64,000 bases of DNA from Synaphobranchus kaupii (lineage: Eukaryota; Chordata; Actinopteri; Anguilliformes; Synaphobranchidae): assembly GCA_029718625.1 (NCBI GenBank), contig CM056385.1, positions 19,443,154-19,507,153 on the forward strand, in the 5' to 3' direction. Both the position numbers and the translations under genes were made by a program. This document shows, in pieces, positions 32,040 through 43,391 of the stretch; within the stretch, counting starts at the first letter, position 1; every line of letters starts with the position of its first letter. The notes beneath the pieces are model-generated. The model worked only from the letters and a program-made list of their open reading frames with translations, searched no databases and was not told the DNA's origin.

Positions 32040-32860
32040 AGGACGCGACGATGTTCCGCCGTGCGGTCTCTTCAGTGCATTATTAAAAAACAAAAAAACA
32101 CGGTGAGGATGTAATGGTGCAGTAATTGGGACAGGTGGAAATTAATGTTTCTTAAGCGGAGTTATTCTATTGCGTTCTACACATGCACCATTACTGCTGT
32201 AGGATAAATCTTTGTGCGACATAATCTTCTGCGCCATATGGCAAATATGCAAATGAGCGCAACGCCTTCTAAATTCTTCATCACCATTTACTGTTCAGTG
32301 AGTACGTTTCATCCTGTTTGTCTTCCTAACTTTCTGAACTCGGCGAGAGCCAGCAGTCATGTCTCATTTGTTTAGCTGCATCAAAGTTGAGGTGATGCCA
32401 AAACAGAGACGCAGCTGGGAAGGTTTTTTATTTATTTATTTATTTATTTCTCGGGTCGGTGACTGATGCCAGAGATTCCGCAAACGCAAACCGCAACAAG
32501 CTGTTCACACATTTGACCTGTTTTACATTCCGAGCAAATTCGAACGCCTTCGTCACGGGTGCGGAGCGAAAGTGGCCTTGCGCTCGTCCTGTTTGAAAGG
32601 GCCTCTGCCAGTGTTTGAAGAGGACTGTCCTTCAAACGCTCGTTGAACCGGCACCAGCCCATAATTGCTCTCATGTTGCTGATACTCTCATTATATCTCC
32701 ACACATTGTGGATACAGCGGAGCCAAAAAACCGTATTTACACCTCAGCCTTCGCGACCAGCCCGGGTATTTTCCGAAGATTTGTCTATCACTTGTTTTTG
32801 TGCAACTTGTTGTGGTCCGTAGACCCACCCGGGAAAATTTGAGGCCCTCTGCGCTCTTTC
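32040..32860. promoter_or_regulatory. Candidate conserved non-coding region
   Basis: Repeat-free, balanced composition. It contains a perfect octamer ATGCAAAT (32247-32254, POU-type site), CATCAAAG (32379-32386, TCF/LEF-type) and several ATTA cores. No coding evidence. Single motifs of this length occur by chance; the call rests on the overall texture. Confidence 0.3.
32424..32449 (+). repeat. (TTTA)n microsatellite
   Basis: About six units of TTTA. Confidence 0.9.
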
Positions 32861-34041
32861 TCATTGGCATGACTGATTTGTGGCGCTACTTTTAATGGGG
32901 TCCTGGATTCATAAATAAGTGTAGAAATGCTGGGACAGAAAAATGTTATCTACCCAATTTCCACAGGCTGCCTTAATATTTCACAGACTGAATGTTTGCA
33001 AATGAGTAATCAAGCTGCTTCCATGATATATGGATATGGAGGGGTGAAGTCCATCTCTCTCTGCTTGTGTGAATGAGTATCTTTATCGTCTGCTCTTGTT
33101 TTCACACAGAGCAAATCCCTACAGGCCACTAATAAATCCAGTCACGGGAAAAGGTTGCAGTTGCTAATTATTTAAAGTCAGATTTCGCAAATTAAAGATA
33201 TGAGACATCATTACCATTATCACCTTAAAAATATAAAGACCTTTAATGGAATGTGATAAAAGTGATTCAACGTACCACCGCTGTCTGTTTTGCCCATCTT
33301 ACGTGTGTCGTGCTAATATGCTGCAATTGGTTCATATACAACGCTTTATTTATAGAGCGATTTAGTCTCAAAGGAAGCGCATGGCAAACATTTTCATGCT
33401 GTATTGGCTCACAAATTAATTCAGGGATACTAAAAATATGCAGTGCACATCATGGCATATTAAACTGCATTTCAAAGGATATTGTTGTGCCTTTGAGTAT
33501 CAAGCCTGCAATATTCATATCAGTTAAAGCATTAATATTCTGTCCCTCTACTGTGCCAATAAACACACAGATGCTTTCATGTAATTGTTTCTGTGGAGAT
33601 TTTGTTTCTATGCGAATGTGAAGGAGTAATACTTTTGTAACAAGGCGGTGTTTAATTAATACATGATAGTATTAAAAACAAATATCAGTAATAGTTGTTT
33701 GTTAACAAAATGTATTTTATCTCAATAATGTTTGCAATGAAAAAGCCAAGTTAGTCATGTTTACTCTCAGTCATCTCTAAATACACAACTCCAGAGTTCC
33801 CATGTTTTCCTATATTAACTATATTATAGTTATTTGGCTGCGGTGAATTTCAAATGATGTAATCAGCAGGGAAATTAAATTGAGAAGCAGAAGAGGTAAG
33901 GAAGAAACACAAAATATCCAAGGTTTTGTTTGGCTGTGTGAAGTTTGTATGATTACATGAGGCCATGGGGTCAGAAAATTTAAATTGCGTTAATTTCTGA
34001 AGGGAGATCATCAAAACAGGCAAACTCTTTGTGTCGTATAG

Positions 34042-34143
34042 GTGTGCAGTATATGTGAGTGCAGGTGGGGTATAGGTGTAGACTATATGTGAGTGTAGGT
34101 GGGGTATAGGTGTGCAGTATATGTGAGTATAGGTGGGGTATAG
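34042..34143 (+). repeat. 34-bp tandem repeat (3 copies)
   Basis: Units start at 34042, 34076 and 34110, each close to GTGTGCAGTATATGTGAGTG then CAGGTGGGGTATAG. A few substitutions separate the copies. Confidence 0.9.
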
Positions 34144-34169
34144 GTGTATCAATACCAATATAATAAGGA

Positions 34170-34222
34170 CCCCCCCCCCCCCGCCACACACACACACATA
34201 CCCAACAAACAAACAAACAACT
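34170..34222 (+). repeat. Compound poly-C / (CA)n / (AAAC)n low-complexity tract
   Basis: A run of 13 C, then CA repeats, then AAAC repeats. Confidence 0.9.
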
Positions 34223-34959
34223 AACAACACGGAATCAAGTCAATAAAACATAAAACAAAAACATTTTAGATTGCTAAATATTCTCTTTTGTGATTTACTC
34301 TCATAACAGCAACAGAATATAAACTTGTGATGCTCTTATATTTTAGTAGGTACCAGAGAACTAGGCTAATTTACATAGAAACTGGAACTGATGCAAATTA
34401 TGTCATTATTGCACATCAAAGTCACAGGAAGTGATGTCAAAATCACAGAAAAAACAAAAAAAACATTAGGAACATTAAACAAGGGCAAACTGCAGTCTCA
34501 TTAACAAACAACATGCCCTCTACAATATACCATCTTCCCTTCTTCCTTAACACTAAAAAAAATAAATAAATAACCCCTCTTCTCCCACAACAACCAGGCT
34601 CTAACCTGTCTCAGTAACTGAAATCCTTTACTTCAGAAAAGCTGAAGGGCTCCATTCCACTGTCACGATCCTTTCAGGCCGTTCTATAGAGCAGGAGCAC
34701 AAGATCCTCCTGGTCACGCTGGAGAGAATGGAAAAATTAGGCGTTGCTCCGCTCTAGGAGCTTCCCGCTTCTCCGACTGTCCTCACCAAATCATCACCAG
34801 AGGCTCCATCTCGGCAGGAGTCTCACTGGACCCGGTCCTTAGCCCCCTTCTAATCTCTTTATGTAAAATTACTTTGATTTGTCATTTTCGCTGATGGTTT
34901 TTCTACTTTCGATATGCTGATTATAGCAGCTCTCTCTCCCCTCTGATTTACAGTTTATG

Positions 34960-35340
34960 CACATAGCGGAGATCTCTATCGGGATGTCAAACCATCATTT
35001 TTAACATAAACTCTCAGAGGGGGACTTGCTGTTCCAATTGGACGGCCTTAGTTCCACTGGATCACTTCCGCTGATTCGCAATGCTGCTGCTGCTGTGTTG
35101 GCCTTGAATTTCCCAGAGGAAAATCATGTCTTGTCGCTCCTCGTCTCCCTTCACGGGACCCTGATTGCAGTTTTACATCAAGCTCAATACCCCGCCGTTA
35201 GATTAGAGCGCAATCGAGGGGCGCGGCTCGTTTCCGCCTTCCATCCATCATTAGGTCTCGCGGCCCTGAATGAGCTGTTCAGTTCATCTCAAAGCGCTAT
35301 TGTGGCCAAACACGTCAAACTCAGCCGTCTTCCTCACTGA
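34960..35340. promoter_or_regulatory. Candidate conserved non-coding element, or unrecognised exon
   Basis: Repeat-free block of higher GC and complexity. One plus frame is open for 104 codons from an ATG at 35026 (VLALNFPEENHVLSLLVSLH), ending in a stop at 35338, just before a CA/CGCA repeat. I recognise no domain and no splice sites around it. Enhancer-like DNA is more likely than a gene, because equally long chance frames occur elsewhere in the window. Confidence 0.3.
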
Positions 35341-35408
35341 CCACACACGCACGCACGCATACACGCACGCAAGCACACATGGACACGTGCACGCACGCAC
35401 ACACACCA
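35341..35408 (+). repeat. CA/CGCA low-complexity tract
   Basis: Interrupted CACACG/CGCA repeats. Confidence 0.85.
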
Positions 35409-36271
35409 GTGAGGTGGACAGAGCGACATTCACAAGTTACCTAATCATCTCAAAACCCACATTTTCAACCATGGGTTCTCACTTCTCAATATCTTCATAA
35501 GTCCTACTGTACAGCATCCACCTCCTAATGTTGTGCTCTTGGTTTTTTGTGGTTTCCATTGGTATCCAGGCGCGATAGCCTTGGAAGTCCTTTTAAAATA
35601 CATCATTCAGTGAATTAATAAATTCCGTGAAGAATGTTCTACGCAATTTTGGTTTTGACCCTCATTTTATTTAATTTTTATTTTTTATCAGTTTCCGTTT
35701 TATCGAATGCACTTAGAAAACTAAGACACTGCTAATTGCTATAACTATACGCCATTAAAAGTAAATACAAGACCACACAAATTAAACAAATCACACTTTG
35801 CATGTTCTGAGTTAAAACTGAACATGCAGGTGTAAATCTGTGTGCTTTTAACTTGAGCCATTCACCTTTGCTATTTGGTCTGTTGGTCATGGAGTAGTAG
35901 ATTTTCTTGACATTCCTAGATGTTACCTTGGAAACATATGCATATTTGATGGGCTCCAATCGCAGCCCTTTTGCATTATATGCCATGTCTTTTGAAAGAG
36001 CTGAATAAGATGAAGAAAAAAAAAACATACAACAGCTTTCCTAATAATAAAGAGAGATGAAGTACTTTAATCTCTCAGAAATGCACAGCATGTACATCAT
36101 GTGCATATATGGTTCACAATCATATGTATCACTTGTATCACATGGAAATATCGATGTGCCAAAAGGAATCATAATTAGATGCTTTTAATGTAGTTCACAA
36201 AGGTCTCGCATTGGTAACGCCAGGTGAATGTTTTGGAGAATCTTCAGAGGCTTATTCCATGTGAAGCGGAG

Positions 36272-36560
36272 GAACTGTGTTGGGTGCGCACCCAGCGCCA
36301 GAGCGAATGACCTGTGTTGGGTGCACACCCAGTGCCAGAGCGAAGGAACTGTGTTGGGTGTGCACCCAGCACCAGAGCGAAGGAACTGTGTTGGGTGTGC
36401 ACCCAGCGCCAGAGCGAAGGAACTGTGTTGGGTGTGCACCCAGCGCCAGAGCGAAGGAACTGTGTTGGGTGCACACCCAGCGCCAGAGCGAAGGAACTGT
36501 GTTGGGTGTGCACCCAGCACCAGAGCGAAGGAACTGTGTTGGGTGTGCACCCAGCGCCAG
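36272..36560 (+). repeat. 37-bp minisatellite (8 copies) with palindromic core
   Basis: Units start at 36272, 36309, 36346, 36383, 36420, 36457, 36494 and 36531, with the last truncated at about 30 bp. The core GGGTG(T/C)GCACCC is near-palindromic, and in copy 1 it is a perfect palindrome (GGGTGCGCACCC). Since 37 leaves remainder 1 on division by 3, the array cycles through all frames, and frames stay open on both strands across it (repeated CVGCAPSARAKEL, APERRNCVG). These are consequences of the repeat, not evidence of protein. Confidence 0.95.
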
Positions 36561-39010
36561 TGCTGGTTATCTGCTTCCTTCGAAATTAAGAGAACAAAAA
36601 AAGCCGTTGGTGCGGCACTGAAGGTCACCTTTGCCTCATAAAGGGTTGTGACAATAGGAAATTAGCAAAGGCCTGATCTATTCAGGAGTCATTTTCATTC
36701 CATTACCAGCAGTCGGACAGAATCAGGAAATGTGCCAGTTCAAACAATTAAATTTATATTTCAGGATGTGAAGCGTTACTCTCCACCATCAATCATTCAT
36801 TTGAATGTCGCTTTATTTTGCCTCGTGAAGTTTTGGTTTTAAGCAAGATTGTAAAACTTAAGAAAAGGCACTAAAATCCTCTTCAGACCAAACCATGCAG
36901 CACAGTAGAAGTAATTGCATTCTTAGCAAGGAAAATCCTCTTTATGCTCAAAAATATAGACTTTCACTCAATTCTGCACAATTTGAGAAAAAAATAATGT
37001 TTAGTAAACATTAAATTGTAGGTATCCATAACTTTAGAGCTAACAAAGTGCACAGTTTTATATATTTTGTAATTGTATACAATTTTAGACAATCATATTT
37101 GTATATTAATGGTTGTATTATTTAAAATAAATGTCATGGTATCACTAAATAGTAGTGACTGTTAATTGTTTAATAGATCTTACATCCTTCAGCAAATCCC
37201 AGTGAATTGGTTTCCATTATCCAATGTATTCCAGTTACCAGGAGTCAAGAATCTATAATGCTGTATACTGTTGTTAATGGGATATTTGCACAAATCACAT
37301 CTCCAAAAGGCATTGAATGGCACAGTTGCTTCTGGTTTGAGCCTCATTCAAAATACCATTGATATCAAAAGTATGTGATGAATTTACCTTATTCAAAAGT
37401 ATTGGTTAATCCCCTCCGCATACTGTATTTTAAACCCTTAAAAATGTTCTATATTGAAAAATAATTTGTTTCATATGGATTTTTCACCAAAAAATGTTGC
37501 ATATCTACACCTTACTGAGAATGCAAGAATCTATTAATAAGTTTGGTTTTTAAAGCCCAAATTTTGGCTGTAAATATCTCCGCCGTTTCAGCCAAACCAC
37601 TTGGCATATCAACTCATCTCAGCAATATCTCGCCATAAAACAAATATGGAAAATATTTGTTCAACTTTTTCATATAGTGAAGTGCATTAAAAAAATTGTA
37701 TTAAGATTAAGACTTTTTTCCAAACACGTAGCTCAAATTCTACAACTCCAATTACTAAAGCAGACATAGTGATATGTTGGGCATTACATGGATTAATGCT
37801 GGGTCACATAATTAATTTGATGGGTCACATTTCTTGTACAGTTTATTGTACAGTTTTTAAATAAACCTTTATAATTCTACGATTCCAGAAATGAATTCAG
37901 TGGCGTTTCCAGGAATCTGATTGGCCACCCTAGTGGCCACCCCAGATGCAGAGTTATGATAGGCGGATGGCCATGTTCATCAACTTAATGAGGCGGGTCA
38001 TCTTCCGCGCTGGTTTCAACAATCTTCAAAATGGTGTGCTGCCTTATCATTCCTGGATGCACAGAACTCAAGACCAAAGACTGAAGATATGATAGACAGT
38101 GATATGCACGTGTTATTATTATATATAGCCTAGCGTGAAAAGTTTTCGCTGTCTCTGGTTGGCTTACATGACACAGTGTACCTCACCTCAGCTGGCTAGC
38201 AAAGCTAACTACACTATAGAAACAGGCTGAGCAACTTTGAAAACAAAAAAGAAAGAAAAGAAAAAGGCTATGCTGTTACTGCATACCGTTTTTTGCCAAA
38301 CCTTCATCATAGCCTCATTTCATCATCAACCTTAAATTCAAAACCATTAAAAAAATGTAATAAAAAACCGTAGGCTACACGTAGCCTAGCCTACGGCTAT
38401 GATGACATTGGAACTAAACAGGCCACTTTTTAGTTCATAAAACTCAAAAGTAAGCTAACTTAGATATCTAGCGAACACAAGTGGCTTACACTAGACTTAG
38501 CCTACTAGTTCACTATTTTTAGTAGGCTCTTTTTCCTGTAAGTATTCTTTTTTATTTTTGTGCATTTTTTTATTTGCATAAAATGTTTCTCATTACCTGT
38601 GTTTATTTTAGACGGTGTTTTCTGCACATTTTTATCAGCATTTTTTTTTTCATTTGGGGGGCATGTTTGCTCCCATTGACTATTGATTTATTATTATTTA
38701 TTTTTAATTATATTGACTTATTATTATTATTATTATTTGAGGGCATTCATTTGAAAAGGACCATGTTTACTGAGGCACTTTCTGAAGATTTTCTTTATTG
38801 TAAATATATTGTACCAATATATACTGTACACTATGCACTGCAGTAGTGGTATGAAAAATGACAGATAAGACATCACACCAGTCAGATTTAAAAAAAAATT
38901 ACAATTCACTCAGAGACATATTGAAATTCAGTGCTTTCTCTGCATGCTTTCATTAGCAGGACATTTAGCTTATTCACTACAGAGAGGGTCCATCACATTC
39001 CAGAAGTCAA
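36561..39010. other. Intergenic stretch, no gene recognised
   Basis: AT-rich. CAGTGGCGTTTCCAGG at about 37900 looks like a hAT-type end, but no partner end or duplication was found. The rest holds poly-T and ATT runs near 38640-38740. Confidence 0.4.
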
Positions 39011-39370
39011 GGCACTTACATTTATTCATTTGGCAGCTGCTCTTATCCAGAACGACTTGCAAAGCAAAGGTACATACGTACGTGCATACAATAAAAGTTT
39101 ATTTGGAACATTACAGAGTCAGAAAACATTAGACTATATTTGAACAAGAGTGCCTAACACAGAAAAAACAAACAGTATAAGGCTAAGTTACACAATAAGC
39201 AAAATGTTAGTAACGTGGCTAGTGTTGATGTATAAATCACTGTTAACATACACAGCTAAGACTGCAGAGTGGAGTGGTCTGGCCAGTGTGTAAGGTGGGA
39301 GGGCAACAGGGCCTAGACCAGGAGCAGGGTGGAGTAGGTGGTGAAAAAGTGGCGGATTCTTCAGATGTTG
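39011..39370 (-). mobile_element. Dispersed repeat with L2-type/SINE tail
   Basis: TTTATTCATTTGGCAGCTGC then TCTTATCCAGAACGACTTGC is the reverse complement of the teleost GTCGCTCTGGATAAGAGC tail. It is followed by a body including GTACATACGTACGTGCATAC and AGGTGGGAGGGCAACAGGG. It is probably a truncated 3' end of an L2-like LINE or a related non-autonomous element. Confidence 0.5.
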
Positions 39371-40182
39371 CAGTGGATGAATCAGCAGCCCCAGCCAATC
39401 AATGCTATGTTCTCAATGAAGGTCAGTTTGCTGTCGAGCATCACTCTGAGGATCATTGCATAAATGTCAGTGGCAATACAATACTGTTGGCTTACCTGCT
39501 TTTCCGGTGAAAGAAACATGGATGATGTTTGTTTTGGTTCGTATTGATTCAGAGAAACGAGGTGTGAGACCAGAATGCGGTATTTCCCAGCGCAGCCTCA
39601 CGGGGGCACTTGTTCAGAATTCAGAAATGTACCCTTTTTTGAGACACTAACAATCGGTGCATATTTCCGAATTGGCATGAGATCAGGTTGTGTTAGTTTA
39701 AGGCTGGCAAAATGCATCCATAATTGTTGAAAAAGTAATTTTCTACTCTAAGTCATCAGAGAGTGATTTTTGGAAAAATTCTCATGGGGGAGCATGCGTG
39801 CCCCTGGAGCCCCCTAGAGTCAAATTATTTCACTGATGCACACATCTCATAGTTATGTTTTGTTATCTTAATTTATTACATTTTTTATACATTTTGGAAT
39901 TTCTCCTCCTTTAACTGCATGCCTCTCCCATTTTGTCTTGGCCGGGACATGACAGCTTTCATTGGTAGAAGTAGATAACGTTTCAATTAAAGTAGGAACA
40001 GGATAAAAGAAGGGCAGCAATGGGACAGTCACTTTAAGCTCTTGCCAGGTGAATCATACACACCTGAAAGCAGTTTAAGAGCTCTCACTTCTTGTGTGGA
40101 GTGCACCTGACAGCTATGCTCCCTGCTTCAAGCGGTGTTTGGTAAATGTGATGAACGGGGCATATGGGTCCTTTAGCTGAGG
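39371..40182. other. Intergenic stretch, nothing recognised
   Basis: The sequence CCCCTGGAGCCCCCTAGAGT near 39800 recalls transposon-derived repeats, but no inverted partner was located. Confidence 0.35.
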
Positions 40183-40400
40183 GCAGCATTGTAGTGTAAT
40201 GGTTAGGAAGCTGGGCTTGCAACTCAACGGTTGTGGTTCCATTCCCAGCTGGGGCACTGCCCATGTACCCATGAGCCAGGCGCTTAGCCTCATTTGCTCC
40301 TGTAAAAATATCCAGCTGCATAAATGGATCTTATTGTAAACAATGTAGGCTTACTTTGTGTACGTCACATTGCTATGAGAGCATCTGCTGAAATGTAATG
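40183..40400 (+). mobile_element. tRNA-derived SINE
   Basis: A-box-like TAGTGTAATGGTTAGG at 40192-40207 and B-box GGTTCCATTCC at 40235-40245, about 28 nt apart as in tRNA promoters. The body is CACTGCCC..GTACCC..GAGCCAGGCGCTTAGCC. The tail GAGCATCTGCTGAAATGTAATG is the family 3' end. Same family as 2466-2687, with a better preserved head. Confidence 0.8.
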
Positions 40401-41160
40401 TTATTTTATTGACTGGCCACATATTCAGTATCAAATGTGGATTTGAGTTACCCCACCGCGACTCAGGTGGGAGAGGGAGACGATAAGACAGTGGGGTAGA
40501 GAGAGGGGGACAATAGGAGAGAACCTGCTTTTGATATTTTCACGTTTTTTGTTCAAGCTTTTTAAAAAAAAGTAAACTTTTCCTCAAGAAAGATTGTTCG
40601 CAGTACATGCATTCTGCAAGACTGCATTACCACAAACTGAAAAGAGTCCTCTGTGTTGCAGTGTTGTTTGGCAACCATATAAACCATATAAACCATATAA
40701 TAACTTTTCAAACAGTGACATAACAAATGAATATACTGGCTTATGATGACAGAGTCATTTTCAACCTTATAAAATATGACAATTTAATCTCAAAGCAGCA
40801 TGCCACTGATTAATAGATGGAGAAAACATTCAGTCATAGGATCACAACCCTGGATATTAACAATAAGAATAATGCATCTAAGGATACACTCAGCCTGGAG
40901 TCTTGAAAAAGGTAATCATGACTGGCACATTTATCCGTGTTACTGCGTAATAAAAGACGGCAGAAATAAGTCATACATGTTTGATGTAGGAGCTTATGTA
41001 GGTATTTGTTCATTTACACTGTGTTCATAGATTGACATCTTGTGTTACTACTGTGGAAAAATATGTTATGTTTTCCATTACATACATGACTTATAACATA
41101 TAGCCTACAATATATTTTATTATAAAAGAGCCTCTTTGGAAGATATAATAAAAAAATTCT
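40401..41160. other. Intergenic stretch, nothing recognised
   Basis: Contains a 3-unit AACCATATA repeat near 40674-40700. No supported gene. Confidence 0.4.
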
Positions 41161-41476
41161 CGAATATTTTGACCTAAAACCAGATCTTGTTTTAAGATTG
41201 ACATTTTAGATTTCTTTTCAGAAAGAGGGAAACTTAAATAATTAGAAAAGGGGAAAGGTACTTTACACTTCGTTGAAGTTTACCTAATTCTGAAAAATAC
41301 CCCCCACATTATTGAAATTTCCTCTTTCTGAAGAGTTCTTCCCCCCCGTTATACTGAAGTTGCCCTCTTTCTGAACATAGTTTTTCCCCTTTTCTAATTA
41401 TTGAAGTTTCCCTCTTTCTGGAAATCTGAAATCTCAATCTGAACACTAGATCTGGTTTTTAGGTCAAAATATCAGA
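41161..41476. mobile_element. Foldback element with ~95-bp inverted arms
   Basis: The left arm (41163-41257) reads TATTTTGACCTAAAACCAGA ... CAGAAAGAGGGAAACTT then AATAATTAGAAAAGGGGAAA. The right arm (41381-41475) is its reverse complement with scattered mismatches. The loop contains degenerate repeats of TTGAAGTTxCCTCTTTCTGAA spaced 39-47 bp (41273, 41312, 41354, 41401). The whole unit could form a long stem-loop. Type of element not identified. Confidence 0.7.
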
Positions 41477-41500
41477 GAAAACCTTTATATTACAAAATTT

Positions 41501-41550
41501 TCCATATATCCCTGGTTTGAAGGAGGGTGCAAGCCAGGGGTATATATGGA
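41501..41550. repeat. Imperfect hairpin beside the foldback
   Basis: TCCATATATCCCTGGTT pairs with AGCCAGGGGTATATATGGA around a loop of about 14 nt. Could be part of the same element. Confidence 0.7.
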
Positions 41551-41786
41551 ATATATACATATACCCTACACCCTGGGAGGATGCAAAGCCATTATTTGCT
41601 CTGCTGATCGTCTTGCCTGTTCGTCATGACTGCTGATTGCAGAGCTCTGCAATAAACAATAACTACTCATTTGTACTATACTCTTCAGTCATAATAATAA
41701 CTAGAATGGCACTCAGAGAGATGCTACACCCGCGTGTGTGCTAATCTCGACCCTGAACGTAATATGCATGGGGCTAAAACTTTGAT

Positions 41787-42011
41787 CTTGCACTGTGAAG
41801 GTGAGCTTTGACCGATTTGGAAAGAAATTCAAGATTCAGGTCAATGCCCAACTGCCAACATTTCCACAAAGTTTCATCACAATCGGAGTAGAATTGTTTG
41901 AGTTATGGATGATAGAGACACAAACACAGACAGAGACACACACACAGACAGGAGCGAAAACAATACTCCCGGCTTGCGCTACACATGCATGGTGTAATAA
42001 TAATAATAATA
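41787..42011 (+). mobile_element. 3' end of an unidentified dispersed repeat
   Basis: AAAGTTTCATCACAATCGGA then GTTTGAGTTATGGATGATAG, a run of ACACAGACAGA units, GGAGCGAAAACAATACTCCC, and a terminal (AAT)n tail. This arrangement (TTTCATCA.AATC...TTGAGTTAT...cagacagaca...taataata) recurs widely in animal genomes as a repeat 3' end. Class unknown. Confidence 0.45.
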
Positions 42012-43082
42012 GAAAGATTGATCTGTCTATCACTTTTTCATACAGGGTACTCATACAGCATTTTTCATACAGCATTTCCAGGAGAAAACAAATTGATTTT
42101 TTAAAATACGCACACTGATGAAATAAAAGCAACAACCATACATGTATTCTATAGACACAAGCATGACATGAAAATCAAAGAATTTGGGGAAATATTAATG
42201 TAATTATATTATTTGCTTATATTTAATTATAGAGAATTTACTCAGTTTTCAGGTCACAGTAAAAATTGCAAATACATGGTTGGCAAAACCCTTTTGAAGA
42301 AGAATTCCTTCAAAATACATAAATTAAACATCTGGCAACTGGTTATGAAGTAGTTTTGACAAGGTAGACAGGAAAATGATAAATTATATTGAAAAATCAG
42401 TCCCACCAGAACTACTACTGCTACTATTTCTGTATGCAAATGTGTCTTACCTATTTAGCATTCCTTCCAGGAGAATATTGTATGCAATGTCCATCCTGGG
42501 AAATCATGGAGTTCTACTGGGACTTTGGCTGTGTAGGTATAAATATACTATAGCAGAAAATGAGCATGCTTAAGGTAATTTCAGCTTCTCAGAGTTTGTG
42601 CACCTTGTCAATGGAAACAAGCCATACAGCAATAATGGGTAACCATTTACATGAACTCTGTCTTTATGGAGCATACACAATGCATTCATAAACATCATAA
42701 AAAGCATTACATTGCCAGTTCATACAAAATTATGAATGCTTTAAAAAAATATTTCACATAATTTTATGATACTGCTATGTCATGGACTATATTCTGTAGC
42801 ATTCTCAAAAAAGCTAAGCTGGGTTCTGAATGAATTATGACTAATTAAGAATGCATTTACAGTTATTTATGGTAGTGAAATAGATAGCATTACACCATAC
42901 TGTTTTAGAACCCTTAAAAACAGTTATAAACACTGAATGCAACTATTATGTTAATGTTTTTGGTTAGTTATGTGGGAAAGGTCCAGTAGTCCTATGTCCT
43001 TTTACATTGGCAAGACTCAGTCACTACCTTGTAATATCCCAGGCTTCCAAGGTACATGAAGGGAGTTACTCCCCTAAATCTC
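42012..43082. other. Intergenic stretch, possible weak repeat
   Basis: 42640-42960 has repeated phrases built on CATTCATAA/GCATTAC, similar in style to 57410-57480 (TTCATAAGAGC...TTCATAAGCAC). It may be a decayed repeat. No gene. Confidence 0.35.
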
Positions 43083-43391
43083 GGGGCGCGTCCCAATATT
43101 CTTCACTCCCCACCTCCTTTCCTCCACTCCCCCACTACCACTCCTCTCCTACCCGGAAGTATGCAAAACTGTCTGAACGTTTCGAGTACAAGTATTTGCA
43201 TGTACAGTATACAATGTACCTGACATTGCGGTTTGCGTCGAGACATTAATTAATATGTAACCATTAATACGTAATTAAGTTGTAACCAGCGACATTAGAT
43301 TAAAACACAAAGATCCGTTTCCGGGGCACAGAGTAGAGGTGTGGTAGTGGAGGAAGGGAGGGTGCATTTTCCGAGTATTGGGACGTGGCCC
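43083..43391. mobile_element. Harbinger-like MITE with ~80-bp inverted arms
   Basis: The left end GGGGCGCGTCCCAATATTC is followed by CTCCTTTCCTCCACTCCC and CTACCACTCCTCTC...CCGGAAG. The right end reverse complemented is GGGCCACGTCCCAATACTC followed by CTCCCTTCCTCCACTACCA and CACCTCTAC...CCGGAAAC. GGGC..GTCCCAATAC termini are typical of teleost Harbinger MITEs. No clear 3-bp duplication. 309 bp, non-coding. Confidence 0.75.

Larger units (their letters stand above)
31274..34041. other. Repeat-poor intergenic stretch
   Basis: Largely unique-looking sequence with a TTTA microsatellite at 32424-32449 and one enhancer-like block listed separately (32040-32860). A 122-codon frame at 33253-33621 has no recognisable domain. 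Confidence 0.4.

Noticed and set aside
36228..36641. Open frames of 74-147 codons on both strands over the 37-bp array
   Set aside because: They follow from a stop-free tandem unit whose length is not a multiple of three; frames open on both strands over the same array argue against coding.
37900..39835. hAT element between CAGTGGCGTTTCCAGG and a CACTG end near 39834
   Set aside because: Both ends look hAT-like, but flanking octamers (AATGAATT and ATGCACAC) do not match and the inner sequences are unrelated.
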